DNA of 8,693 nucleotides from Actinomycetes bacterium (GTDB lineage: Bacteria; Actinomycetota; Acidimicrobiia; Acidimicrobiales; Microtrichaceae), in NCBI GenBank assembly GCA_023423215.1, contig JAFAFZ010000593.1, positions 1 through 8,693 of the forward strand. The letters run 5' to 3'. Shown piece after piece: positions 1 to 6,522 of the stretch (positions within the stretch are counted from its first letter, which is position 1; each line of letters begins with the position of its first letter). The notes below the pieces were generated by a model, which worked only from the letters and a program-made list of their open reading frames with translations, did not search any database and was not told where the DNA came from. The position numbers and the translations under genes are program-made.

Positions 1-1384
1 CGGCTACGCCCCCGCCGGCCCGGGGGGGCGGGCCGCCGATCGTGACCAGCGCACGCCGTCCTTCGTCGCCGGCGAGCGCCAGCACCTGCGCACCCGTGCC
101 GCGCGCCGCCGCGCCCGCGAGCTTGGCGACGCCGTCGGACGGACCCAGGTCGATCAGCCAACGCGCCGGCGGCAGGTCGAGCGACCCCTGGGCGAGCGCG
201 ACCGCCGTGGCGGTCCAGCGGCCGGGGTTCGTCAGCATCGCCCCGACCAGCTCGTCGACCAGATCGGTGCCACCGGCGACCGCGTCCGCGCCGGTGCGGG
301 TGGTGCCGTCGCCGATGGCACCGTGACCGTTGCTGCCGTTCGCCGAGGTCCTCGACGACGGCAGGACGCGTGGCCCGTCCGGGCTCACCAGGCGGACCGG
401 CCCCGAGGGAGCGGGCAGGGTGAGCCCGATCGCGTGGGCGCGGGCGACGACCTCGGCTCGCACGTCCGCGAGGACCGGGTGGTGGCAGGGCGCGCTGACG
501 GCCAGCGGCTCCCAGGTCACCTTCGGCTCACCCGGATCCGCGGCGGCCGCACGCTCGAGCGCACGTCGCGCAGTCGCGAGCGCGGCGGGCGAGCCGGACA
601 CGACCGCACGGGTCGGCCCGTGCACCAGCGCGATGCGCGCCGCGCCGTGGGCGGACTCGCCCAGGCCCGACAGCACCTGCTCCAGGCGGTCCAGGCGCAG
701 GCCCGTCACCGCGACCATCGGGGTCGCCGCGTCCAGGTCGCCGCCCGCAGCGGCGTCGAGCACCGCGGGCGAGACCGCGTGCGCGCAGGTGCCGGCGACG
801 TGGCCGAGCAGCACCGAGAGGTGCAGGAAGGGCTGCACCAGCGCGTCGTCGCGCAGCCCGTCCGGCTGGGCGGCGACGGCGGCAGCGGCGATGACACCCC
901 CCGAGTGGCCGGTCGCGGCGACGACCGAACCCGCCGCCACCCCGGCGGCCAGTCCGTCCTCCCACGCCTCGCGATAGGCGAGCAGCTGGGTCAGCAGCAC
1001 GCCCGGCAGCGAGAGCGGCAGCGACATCAGCTCACCCGTCGATGGCGTCGAGTGGCCCTCGACGACCCAGCCGATCGGATCGAAGGTCGAGGTCGCGCCA
1101 CCCAGGTCGCGCACCGTGGGGTCGTTCGCGAGCTCCGCGATCGTCCGGGCCCACGCAGCGGCGGTCGGGCGGATCCAGCTGCGACGGTCGAGCAGGTCGG
1201 CCAGGTCGTCCCACCAGCGCCAGCCCTGCCCTGCGAAGGTCAGCGCTGCGGTCGTGGAGCCGACGGCCAGGTCGTGGGCGAGCGAGCCGGCAACGGGCGT
1301 GCGCACCGACTCGGTCGGTCCGTCGAAGTTCGGCGCCTCGAATCCGGGCGCGTCGAAGCTGGGCGTCATGGGCGACACCGACAT
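1..1384 (-). CDS. fas: Type I fatty acid synthase, N-terminal acetyltransferase region (partial, runs off left edge)
   Basis: Seen: an uninterrupted minus-strand frame of 461 codons, with no stop before the left edge. It contains FAGQG (residues 50-54), SLPGVLLTQ, the nucleophile elbow GHSGG (Ser161), a PCHHPVL segment likely carrying the partner His, and RWLIDLGPSD (408-417), followed by an LVTIGGPPP linker. Known: this order matches the N-terminal acetyl/acyltransferase domain of actinobacterial type I FAS (about 3000 residues, cytosolic, de novo acyl-CoA synthesis); the mycobacterial enzyme has GHSQG and a very similar RWILDLGPGD segment. The ATG at 1384 is chosen because GGGAG lies 8-9 nt upstream; an in-frame ATG at 1369 and one at 1441 are alternatives. 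A Gly/Asn/Thr-rich stretch around residues 365-385 looks like a family-specific linker. The enoyl reductase, dehydratase, malonyl transferase, ACP, KR and KS domains would lie outside the window. A stand-alone acyltransferase or PKS is less likely. Confidence 0.86.
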   Translation of the reverse strand, partial: MSVSPMTPSFDAPGFEAPNFDGPTESVRTPVAGSLAHDLAVGSTTAALTFAGQGWRWWDDLADLLDRRSWIRPTAAAWARTIAELANDPTVRDLGGATSTFDPIGWVVEGHSTPSTGELMSLPLSLPGVLLTQLLAYREAWEDGLAAGVAAGSVVAATGHSGGVIAAAAVAAQPDGLRDDALVQPFLHLSVLLGHVAGTCAHAVSPAVLDAAAGGDLDAATPMVAVTGLRLDRLEQVLSGLGESAHGAARIALVHGPTRAVVSGSPAALATARRALERAAAADPGEPKVTWEPLAVSAPCHHPVLADVRAEVVARAHAIGLTLPAPSGPVRLVSPDGPRVLPSSRTSANGSNGHGAIGDGTTRTGADAVAGGTDLVDELVGAMLTNPGRWTATAVALAQGSLDLPPARWLIDLGPSDGVAKLAGAAARGTGAQVLALAGDEGRRALVTIGGPPPRAGGGVA

Positions 1385-1609
1385 CCTGGGTTCTCCCTCT
1401 CGATGGGTCCATGTGCGGTCGGGGTCCCGCACACAGGGCATTGTGACCAGTCGCGACGAGCCGCGTTACCCGAACCCCGCAAGTTTCCGCGCGGTAACCC
1501 GAAGTTTCCGCGCGGTAATCGAACGGGGGTTCTGCGCCGGAGGGATCGATCCGCCGAGGCGCTACTTTTCGCCCGTGCTCCGCCCCCCATCGATGAACGA
1601 GGTTCACCC
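1385..1609. promoter_or_regulatory. Divergent fas / bioAFD promoter region
   Basis: This 225-bp gap separates the start codons of fas (minus) and bioA (plus) and is less GC-extreme than its flanks. A bioA -10-like TACTTT lies at 1563-1568, placing transcription start near 1575 and leaving a leader of about 35 nt; no clear -35 is visible. On the fas side CACAAT (minus strand, 1445-1440) is a -10 candidate with a leader of about 48 nt. Between the two lie paired palindromes (listed separately). The promoter calls are inferred from consensus only. Confidence 0.5.
1483..1519. promoter_or_regulatory. Paired 16-bp palindromic operator candidate
   Basis: Seen: GTTTCCGCGCGGTAAC at 1483-1498 and GTTTCCGCGCGGTAAT at 1504-1519. 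The first differs from a perfect inverted repeat only at the T/T pair in the fourth position of each arm. The 17-base direct repeat (1481-1497 and 1502-1518) has a 21-bp period, two helical turns, so both sites face the same side of DNA. A lone GTTACC half-site is at 1465-1470. Inference: binding sites for a dimeric repressor controlling fas and/or bioA. The regulator is not encoded in the window and I cannot name it. Confidence 0.5.
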
Positions 1610-2935
1610 GTGACGCCGGCCGAGCGACCCCCGAGCGAGTCCTCCGCAACGTGGATCGAGCGCGACGCCGAGGTGGTCTGGCACGGCTTCACGCAGATGT
1701 CCACGTACGCGTCGAACCAGCCCGTGATCGTCGAGCGCGGCGAGGGTCGCGAGCTGATCGACGTCGACGGCCGGCGCTACCTGGATGCGATCTCGTCGTT
1801 GTGGGTGACGACGCTCGGGCACCGCGTGCCCGAGCTCGATCGGGCGGTGCGCGACCAGCTCGACCTCGTCGCCCACTCGACGCTGCTGGGCAACGGCAAC
1901 CGCACGACGATCGAGTTCGCCGAGGCGCTCGCCCGCGTCGTGCCCGTCGACGCACCGCACCTCCTGTTCGCGTCCGACGGCGCGGCGGCGGTCGAGCAGG
2001 CGCTGAAGGTCGCGTTCCAGTTCTGGACGAACCAGGGCGTCACCGGGCGCACGACGTACCTGGCCTTCGGCGGCGCCTACCACGGCGACACGATCGGCAC
2101 GCTCTCGGTCGGCGCCGGCGGGTTCGGCACCGACATCTTCGACCCGCTGCGCTTCGAGGTGCTGCGGGCGCCGGGCTACGACGACCCGAACTGCCTGCAC
2201 GCGGCCTGCGAGCTGATCGCACGGCACCACGACCGCCTCGCCGCGGTGATCGTCGAGCCGCTCGTCCAAGGCGCGGCCGGCATGCAGCTGCGGCCGGCGT
2301 CGGAGTTCGCCGCCCTTGGCGCGGCGTGCGCCGAGCACGACGTCCTGCTGATCTGCGACGAGGTCGCGACCGGGTTCGGCCGCACCGGCACGATGTTCGC
2401 GAGCGAGCAGTGCGGCCTGCGCCCCGACCTGCTGACGATCGGCAAGGGCATCACCGGCGGCTACCTGCCGATGGCGGCGACCGTCGCCGCACCCCGGGTC
2501 TACGAGGCCTTCCTGGGCGAGGACCTGGGCGAGCGCACGCTGTACCACGGGCACTCCTACAGCGGGAACGCCCTGGCCGCCGCGGTCGGGCACGCGCACC
2601 TCGAGCTGTTCGAGTCGCTGGACGTGCTGGCCAACGTGCGCGCCCGCAGCGAGCAGCTGGCCGCGCTCCTCGACGCGCAGGTCGTCGGTCGCGACGGCGT
2701 CGCCGACGTGCGACAGCAGGGCCTGATGGTCGGCGTCGAGCTGGAACCCCCCGAGGGTGCCGAGCGCTGGGGCCGACGCGTCTGTGCCGAGGCGGTGCGG
2801 CGGGGCGTCCTGCTGCGCCCGCTCGGCGACGTGGTCGTGCTCATGCCGATCCTCACCAGCACACCGGACGAGATCGACCGCATCGTCGACGTGCTGGCAG
2901 CGTCCATCGACGCCGTCGTCGGGGGCGACGCGTGA
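1610..2935 (+). CDS. bioA: Adenosylmethionine-8-amino-7-oxononanoate aminotransferase (DAPA synthase)
   Basis: PLP-dependent class III aminotransferase that converts KAPA to 7,8-diaminopelargonic acid in cytosolic biotin synthesis. Seen: WHGFTQM near residue 24 (family WHPFTQM), SSLWVTTLGH, AHSTLLGNGN, GGAYHGDTIGTLSVG, the PLP-ring aspartate in CDEVATGFGRTG (Asp250), the Schiff-base lysine in TIGKGITGGYLP (Lys279) and YHGHSYSGNALAAA. At 441 residues it is of normal length. The GTG at 1610 is chosen because it has GAGG 7 nt upstream and the homology begins just inside; the frame stays open far upstream, but that part is antisense to fas. It overlaps bioF by 4 bp (GTGA). Known: most BioA use SAM as amino donor, some use lysine; I cannot tell which applies here. 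Function is assigned with high confidence from motifs plus operon. Confidence 0.95.
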   Translation: MTPAERPPSESSATWIERDAEVVWHGFTQMSTYASNQPVIVERGEGRELIDVDGRRYLDAISSLWVTTLGHRVPELDRAVRDQLDLVAHSTLLGNGNRTTIEFAEALARVVPVDAPHLLFASDGAAAVEQALKVAFQFWTNQGVTGRTTYLAFGGAYHGDTIGTLSVGAGGFGTDIFDPLRFEVLRAPGYDDPNCLHAACELIARHHDRLAAVIVEPLVQGAAGMQLRPASEFAALGAACAEHDVLLICDEVATGFGRTGTMFASEQCGLRPDLLTIGKGITGGYLPMAATVAAPRVYEAFLGEDLGERTLYHGHSYSGNALAAAVGHAHLELFESLDVLANVRARSEQLAALLDAQVVGRDGVADVRQQGLMVGVELEPPEGAERWGRRVCAEAVRRGVLLRPLGDVVVLMPILTSTPDEIDRIVDVLAASIDAVVGGDA

Positions 2936-4047
2936 ACGACCCGTGGGCCGGCTGGATCGCGGCGCGCAACGACGCCGCCCGCGACGCCGGGCGGTGGCGC
3001 AGCATCCGCTCGCTCACCTCGGGCACCCCGGCGACCGCCACGGCCGAGGGACGGCCGGTCACCAGCTTCGCCTCGAACGACTACCTCGGCCTGTCGCAGC
3101 ACCCACGGGTCGTGCGCGCCGCGACCGAGGCGCTGGCCGCCTACGGCGCCGGTGCGGGCGCAGCACGGCTCATCGTCGGCTCACGGCCGGTGCACGACGA
3201 GCTCGAGGCGGCGCTCGCGGCCCGGACCGGACGTGAGGCCGCGCTGCTCTTCCCCACGGGGTTCCAGGCGAACCTCGGCGTGATCGGCGCGCTCGTCGCG
3301 ACCGTGCCGGACGTGGTGGTCTGCTCCGACGAGCTCAACCACGCGTCGATCATCGACGGCATCCGGGCGAGCCGCGCGACGGTGCGCGTCTACCGCCACG
3401 GCGACGTCGCCCACCTGGCCGAGCTGCTCGCCGAGGCGGGCGACCGTCCGGCGCTCGTCGTGACCGACGCCGTCTTCTCGATGGACGGCGACGTCGCGCC
3501 GCTCGACGCCCTGGCCGAGCTGTGCGCGACGACCGGCGCGCTGCTCGTCGTCGACGAGGCGCACTCCGTGCTCGGTCCGCGGTCACCCGAGGGCGCGGTG
3601 GTCGTCGGCACGCTCTCCAAGGCGATCGGGTCGGTGGGTGGCTACGTCGCGGCGGACCGGGCCGTGGTCGACCTGTGCACCAACACCGCACGCGCCTTCA
3701 TCTTCACCACCGCCGGCGCTCCCGCCGACGCCGCAGCCGCGCTGGCCTCGCTGCGCGTGCTCGACTCCCCCGAGGGCGACGAGCTGCGAGCGCGGCTGCG
3801 TGCGCACGTCGACCTGCTGCGTCCCGGCCACCCCTCCCCGATCCTCCCGGTGCTGCTGGGCTCCGAGGAGCGGGCGGTCCGGGTGGCGGCCGAGCTGCTG
3901 GACCGGGGGCTGCTGGTGCCGGCCATCCGCCCCCCGACCGTCGCGCCCGGGACCTGCCGACTGCGCGTGGCGCTCTCCGCCGCCCACACGACCGAGCAGG
4001 TGCTGACCCTGCGTGACGCGCTCACCGAGCTGGGCGTGGCGCCGTGA
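2932..4047 (+). CDS. bioF: 8-amino-7-oxononanoate synthase (KAPA synthase)
   Basis: PLP enzyme of the alpha-oxoamine synthase family. It condenses pimeloyl-thioester with L-alanine to KAPA, the step before BioA. Seen: SFASNDYLGL, the LFPTGFQANLG segment, DELNHASIIDGI (the PLP-stacking His), TDAVFSMDGD, DEAHSVLGP (Asp208, His211) and the catalytic lysine in GTLSKAIGSVGGY (Lys230). The loop between the DEAH motif and the lysine is shorter than in the E. coli enzyme. At 371 residues it is slightly short for the family. The start GTG at 2932 overlaps the bioA stop, and the downstream end overlaps bioD in the same way, indicating translational coupling. Related family members (KBL, CqsA, serine palmitoyltransferase) are made unlikely by the bio context. 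Confidence 0.93.
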   Translation: MNDPWAGWIAARNDAARDAGRWRSIRSLTSGTPATATAEGRPVTSFASNDYLGLSQHPRVVRAATEALAAYGAGAGAARLIVGSRPVHDELEAALAARTGREAALLFPTGFQANLGVIGALVATVPDVVVCSDELNHASIIDGIRASRATVRVYRHGDVAHLAELLAEAGDRPALVVTDAVFSMDGDVAPLDALAELCATTGALLVVDEAHSVLGPRSPEGAVVVGTLSKAIGSVGGYVAADRAVVDLCTNTARAFIFTTAGAPADAAAALASLRVLDSPEGDELRARLRAHVDLLRPGHPSPILPVLLGSEERAVRVAAELLDRGLLVPAIRPPTVAPGTCRLRVALSAAHTTEQVLTLRDALTELGVAP

Positions 4048-4715
4048 GCGCGGGACGGCTCGTGGTGGTCGCGGGCACGGGCACCGAGGTCGGCAAGACC
4101 TGGGCCGCAGCGCGCCTCGCACGTCGGCTGCGCGAGGGCGGCACGAGCGTGGCCGCGCGCAAGCCGGCGCAGTCGTTCGAGCCGGCGGACGTGGATGCTC
4201 GCGTCACCGACGCCGACCAGCTGGCCGCCGCGACCGACGACTCACCGCAGCAGGTCTGCCCGCCGTCACGGTGGTACGAGGTGCCGATGGCGCCCCCGTT
4301 GGCCGCGTCCGCGCTCGGGCGCGACCCGGTCCTGCTCGCCGACCTGGTCGAGGAGTCGACGCAGTGGTGGGCGGAGCGCGTCGACACGTCCGACGTCGGC
4401 CTCGTCGAGCTGGCCGGAGGGCCGTGGTCGCCGGCGGCGGCGGACGGCGACGGCATCGACCTGACCCGAGCGCTCGCGCCCGCCGCGACGCTGCTCGTGG
4501 CGGACGCCGGCCTGGGCACGCTGAACGCCGTGCGACCCGCGCTGGGTGCGCTGTCCCCGATCGCGCCGCTGCTGGTGCTGCTGAACCGGTTCGACCCGGC
4601 TCAGGACCTGCACCGCCGCAACCTGGACTGGCTGCGCGAGCACGAGTCGATCCGCCCGGCGTGCAGCGTCGAGGAGCTGGCCGAACAGCTCGTGGCGACG
4701 CTCGGCCTCGGCTGA
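4044..4715 (+). CDS. bioD: Dethiobiotin synthetase
   Basis: ATP-dependent carboxylase that closes the ureido ring of DAPA to form dethiobiotin. Seen: an N-terminal P-loop GTGTEVGKT (residues 11-19, Lys18), KPAQSFEP at the substrate-lysine position, VCPPSRWYEVPMAPPLAA, VELAGGPWSP and VLLNRFD near the nucleotide-base site, ending in LHRRNLDWL. At 223 residues it is normal for the family. It starts at a GTG overlapping the bioF stop by 4 bp. Compared with the E. coli protein, the motif after the substrate lysine lacks the usual S/T-G (here SF), and EGAGG is ELAGG, so it belongs to a divergent, apparently actinobacterial subgroup. Last gene of the operon; bioB must be elsewhere. Confidence 0.88.
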   Translation: MSAGRLVVVAGTGTEVGKTWAAARLARRLREGGTSVAARKPAQSFEPADVDARVTDADQLAAATDDSPQQVCPPSRWYEVPMAPPLAASALGRDPVLLADLVEESTQWWAERVDTSDVGLVELAGGPWSPAAADGDGIDLTRALAPAATLLVADAGLGTLNAVRPALGALSPIAPLLVLLNRFDPAQDLHRRNLDWLREHESIRPACSVEELAEQLVATLGLG

Positions 4716-4743
4716 CCTCGGGGCAACTCCACGGCGCCCGAGG
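4716..4743 (+). terminator. Hairpin directly after bioD
   Basis: CCTCGGG (4716-4722) pairs perfectly with CCCGAGG (4737-4743) around a 14-nt loop, starting at the base after the bioD stop. A second, shorter hairpin with the CCCGA arm (4737-4754, CCCGAG/TTCGGG with one G-U) competes for the same bases. There is no U tract, as is common for proposed actinobacterial terminators. Termination is inferred from structure and position only. Confidence 0.45.
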
Positions 4744-4762
4744 AATCTTCGGGAGGCGTCGA

Positions 4763-4806
4763 TACCGTCGGTGCGACTCCCGTCCCCGCATCCAAGGAGG
4801 GCCTCC
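4763..4806 (+). promoter_or_regulatory. Promoter and ribosome binding site of the YbjQ-family gene
   Basis: TACCGT at 4763-4768 fits the TAnnnT -10 consensus, predicting a start near 4775 and a leader of about 30 nt. AAGGAGG at 4794-4800 is a full Shine-Dalgarno sequence 6 nt before the ATG at 4807 and fixes that start. No good -35 is seen. Confidence 0.45.
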
Positions 4807-5151
4807 ATGGCCGACGACATCGCCCCGCTCACCCCGCTGCCCATCCCCGTCGCGACGGCGGACCACATCAACGGCCAGGGCGGCACGCTCATCGGACCGT
4901 GCTTCGGCGTGATCGTCCGTTCGCCCGGCTTCGGGCGCAACCTGGTCGGCGGGTTCAAGTCGTTGAAGAAGGGCGACATCACCGAGTACTCCGGCACCCT
5001 GGAAGAGGCCCGTCAGCACGCGGTCGAGCGCATGGTCGAGCACGCACAGGGCCAGGGCGCCAACGCGGTCACCTGCCTGCGCTTCGACTCCTCGGACATC
5101 TCCCAGGACCTCGTCGAGGTCGTGGCCTACGGCACCGCCGTCACCCTCTGA
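4807..5151 (+). CDS. YbjQ/UPF0145 family protein (putative heavy-metal-binding domain)
   Basis: Small soluble protein of 114 residues. Seen: GGTLIGPCFGVIVRS (26-39), LVGGFKSLKKGDITEY (46-61), a helix TLEEARQHAVERMVEHAQ (64-81), GANAVTCLRFD (84-94) and a C-terminal VVAYGTAV (105-112). Known: this order (conserved N-terminal strand, IVGGxSxxYE-like segment, helix, GANAVVGVxxD, GTAV) defines the YbjQ/UPF0145 family, which forms pentameric rings and is annotated as heavy-metal-binding without a proven role. Cys32 and Cys90 are the only cysteines. The leader contains an in-frame upstream GTG, but the strong Shine-Dalgarno supports 4807. It appears monocistronic, with hairpins on both sides. Family is secure; function is unknown. 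Confidence 0.85.
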   Translation: MADDIAPLTPLPIPVATADHINGQGGTLIGPCFGVIVRSPGFGRNLVGGFKSLKKGDITEYSGTLEEARQHAVERMVEHAQGQGANAVTCLRFDSSDISQDLVEVVAYGTAVTL

Positions 5152-5178
5152 CCTTCGGGTCGCGGAGGTTCGGACCTC
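5150..5178 (+). terminator. Two tandem tetraloop hairpins after the YbjQ-family gene
   Basis: GACC-TTCG-GGTC (5150-5161) overlaps the stop codon and carries the extra-stable UUCG loop. GAGGT-TCGG-ACCTC (5165-5178) follows 3 nt later. Both stems are perfect. A further GGGTC (5179-5183) could pair with the first GACC as an alternative fold. There is no U tract. A terminator or mRNA 3'-end stabiliser is inferred. Confidence 0.5.
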
Positions 5179-5218
5179 GGGTCACGCTCACCGTCACCTG
5201 GGGCCCGGACCTCTCCCA

Positions 5219-5247
5219 TTGCACCCGGCACGACCCGCCGTCACACT
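5219..5247 (+). promoter_or_regulatory. Possible promoter of the two-helix membrane protein gene
   Basis: TTGCAC (5219-5224) is followed after 17 bp by CACACT (5242-5247), a fair -35/-10 pair. It predicts a start near 5254 and a leader of about 30 nt. Based on consensus matching only. Confidence 0.3.
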
Positions 5248-5283
5248 GCAGCCCATGGGGAAGGTGGGACGGACGGTGCGGCG

Positions 5284-5787
5284 GTGATCGACTCCGCCGT
5301 GTTCGGCCAGCGAGCCGCGGCGTTCCTCGACGAGCGCGTCTGGTGCGCCGTGCCGATGACGCGCGGGCCGCATCCGAAGCTGCTCATGTTCGGCGTCATC
5401 GTGGTGCCGATGTCCGTCCGGGCGTTCGTCCCCCTCTGGTGGGACCTCGCAGTCATCGCCGCCACCGTCGGCGCCGCCCTGCTGTACCTCCGCACGCACC
5501 CGTCCGTCATCGTGGCCCGGACCGACACCGAGCTCGTGGTGCTCCGCACTGCGTCGATGTCCCCCTCCCGTCCGGTCGGAGTGAACGAGCGGCTGCCGCT
5601 GACGACCCCTCGGTCGATCGGCCCGAGCCGGTGGATGGAGCGCCCGGTGACCCTCGACGGCCAGCGCTACTGGGTGCCGGACCTGTACGGCTACCTCGTC
5701 GAGTGGATGGTGGAGATGTCGGCGCCGGTGCCGCCGCCGTTCCGTGGCGACGGCACGGCCCAAGGTCCCCGCCCCTCGATCAGCTGA
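5284..5787 (+). CDS. Hypothetical protein with two N-terminal transmembrane helices
   Basis: Not recognised. Seen: 167 residues with an N-terminal region of about 30 residues, a hydrophobic helix at about 33-51, a Trp pair and a second hydrophobic helix at about 53-69, then a soluble C-terminal domain of about 95 residues rich in beta-prone segments (VIVARTDTELVVLR, PVTLDGQRYWVPDLYGYLVEWM). The very short loop between the helices suggests a hairpin with both ends on the same, probably cytoplasmic, side. The start is a GTG with only a weak GGACGG upstream, so the exact start is uncertain; no nearby in-frame ATG exists. Coding reality is supported by the sensible membrane/soluble composition and by the stop that meets the convergent gene. 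The C-terminal part vaguely recalls bacterial PH-like domains, but I would not assign it. Confidence 0.65.
   Translation: MIDSAVFGQRAAAFLDERVWCAVPMTRGPHPKLLMFGVIVVPMSVRAFVPLWWDLAVIAATVGAALLYLRTHPSVIVARTDTELVVLRTASMSPSRPVGVNERLPLTTPRSIGPSRWMERPVTLDGQRYWVPDLYGYLVEWMVEMSAPVPPPFRGDGTAQGPRPSIS
5780..5787. other. Palindromic octamer carrying both convergent stop codons
   Basis: TCAGCTGA is its own reverse complement. Read on either strand it ends a gene with AGC TGA, so the plus-strand membrane protein and the minus-strand repeat protein both finish with Ser-stop inside the same eight bases. There is no intergenic space for a separate terminator. Confidence 0.8.
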
Positions 5788-6412
5788 CGGCGGCCAGCGC
5801 GGTGGTCCAGTCGAGGACGACACCGTTCGGATCGTCGGCCATGACCCGGGCCGGCACGACGGAGCCGGGCGCGATCAGCGCGATCGCCGCGGCGGGCACG
5901 GGGTTGCCGACCTGCACCTGGTAGGGCGGGCGGCCCGGTGCGGTCACGTTCAGGACGAAGCCGTAGAGGTCGACGCCCTCGGGGTTCTGCATGCCGAGCG
6001 GCTGGAACTGCACGATCACGGCGGTGACCGGCTCGCCGTCGCGCAGCACGTCCGCCGCGGTGCGCTGGCCCTCGGTCCGACCCAGACGGACCGTCGGGGG
6101 CTCCGTCGACAGGTCGATCGCGACACGCGAGTGGTCGGCCGGATCCACCCGCACCGCGACGGTCGCTCCCGACATGAGGATCGGCGCCGCAGTCATCGGC
6201 ACGGCCTGGCGGCAGGTGGCGGCGTAGGACGGGTGGCCGTCGATCGTGACGTGCAGCTCCAGCTGGCACACCAGGTGCTCGATGGCGCCGTAGGACACGG
6301 TCGTGCCGGTCTGCGCGACCGAGGTGACCTCGGCGCGGCCGAGCACGCCGTTCGCCATCAGCTCCTTGTCCGGCGATCCGGTCAGCTCCTTGAACTTCTT
6401 GAACAGTCCCAT
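5780..6412 (-). CDS. Hypothetical protein with two tandem copies of one domain
   Basis: Family not recognised. Seen: 210 residues, no signal peptide and no membrane helix. A short basic amphipathic start (MGLFKKFKELTG) is followed by two repeats, residues about 18-101 and 121-202. They align without gaps at an offset of 101: VT..G.P.Y (55-63 and 156-164), VP (71-72 and 172-173), G82/G183, RV (88-89 and 189-190), D93/D194, V97/V198 and D100/D201, giving 16 identities in 55 positions. The pattern of alternating hydrophobic residues suggests beta-sandwich or barrel domains. The ATG at 6412 has GGGAG about 7 nt upstream; the frame continues upstream but without a good signal. It lies 110 bp downstream of the methyltransferase gene on the same strand, so co-transcription is possible. 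Likely a cytosolic, perhaps membrane-adjacent, protein of unknown role. Confidence 0.75.
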   Translation of the reverse strand: MGLFKKFKELTGSPDKELMANGVLGRAEVTSVAQTGTTVSYGAIEHLVCQLELHVTIDGHPSYAATCRQAVPMTAAPILMSGATVAVRVDPADHSRVAIDLSTEPPTVRLGRTEGQRTAADVLRDGEPVTAVIVQFQPLGMQNPEGVDLYGFVLNVTAPGRPPYQVQVGNPVPAAAIALIAPGSVVPARVMADDPNGVVLDWTTALAAVS

Positions 6413-6485
6413 CGTGGGCTCCCACTCCCGGACCGCACGGTGCGTTCCGACGTGGCCATCATCCGCACTCGGCCGCCCGGCGGCG

Positions 6486-6502
6486 TGAGTAGCGATCACT
6501 CA
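6486..6502. repeat. 17-bp inverted repeat between the methyltransferase and repeat-protein genes
   Basis: TGAGT-AGCGATC-ACTCA has perfect 5-bp arms and sits in the 110-bp gap 21 bp after the methyltransferase stop. It could be an operator for the downstream gene. The stem is weak for a terminator. A smaller palindrome CGCAC-G-GTGCG is at 6434-6444, between it and the start codon. Confidence 0.3.
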
Positions 6503-6522
6503 ATTCCGCTGCGGCGGCACCA

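Noticed and set aside
1..1384. Modular polyketide synthase acyltransferase instead of FAS
   Set aside because: The order SLPGVLLTQ, GHSGG, then RWLIDLGPSD followed by a TIGGPPP-like linker fits the start of actinobacterial type I FAS, and no ketosynthase precedes it.
1461..1519. BioQ or BirA operator
   Set aside because: The sequence does not match the BioQ motif as I remember it (TGAAC-N3-GTTAC) and no regulator gene is in the window, so the site was left unnamed.
323..1609. Open plus-strand frame continuing about 1.3 kb upstream of bioA
   Set aside because: It is antisense to the FAS acetyltransferase coding sequence, has Arg-rich low-information translation, and bioA homology begins only just after the GTG at 1610.
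1604..2599. 331-codon minus-strand open frame opposite bioA
   Set aside because: Shadow of a gene with all BioA motifs on the plus strand.
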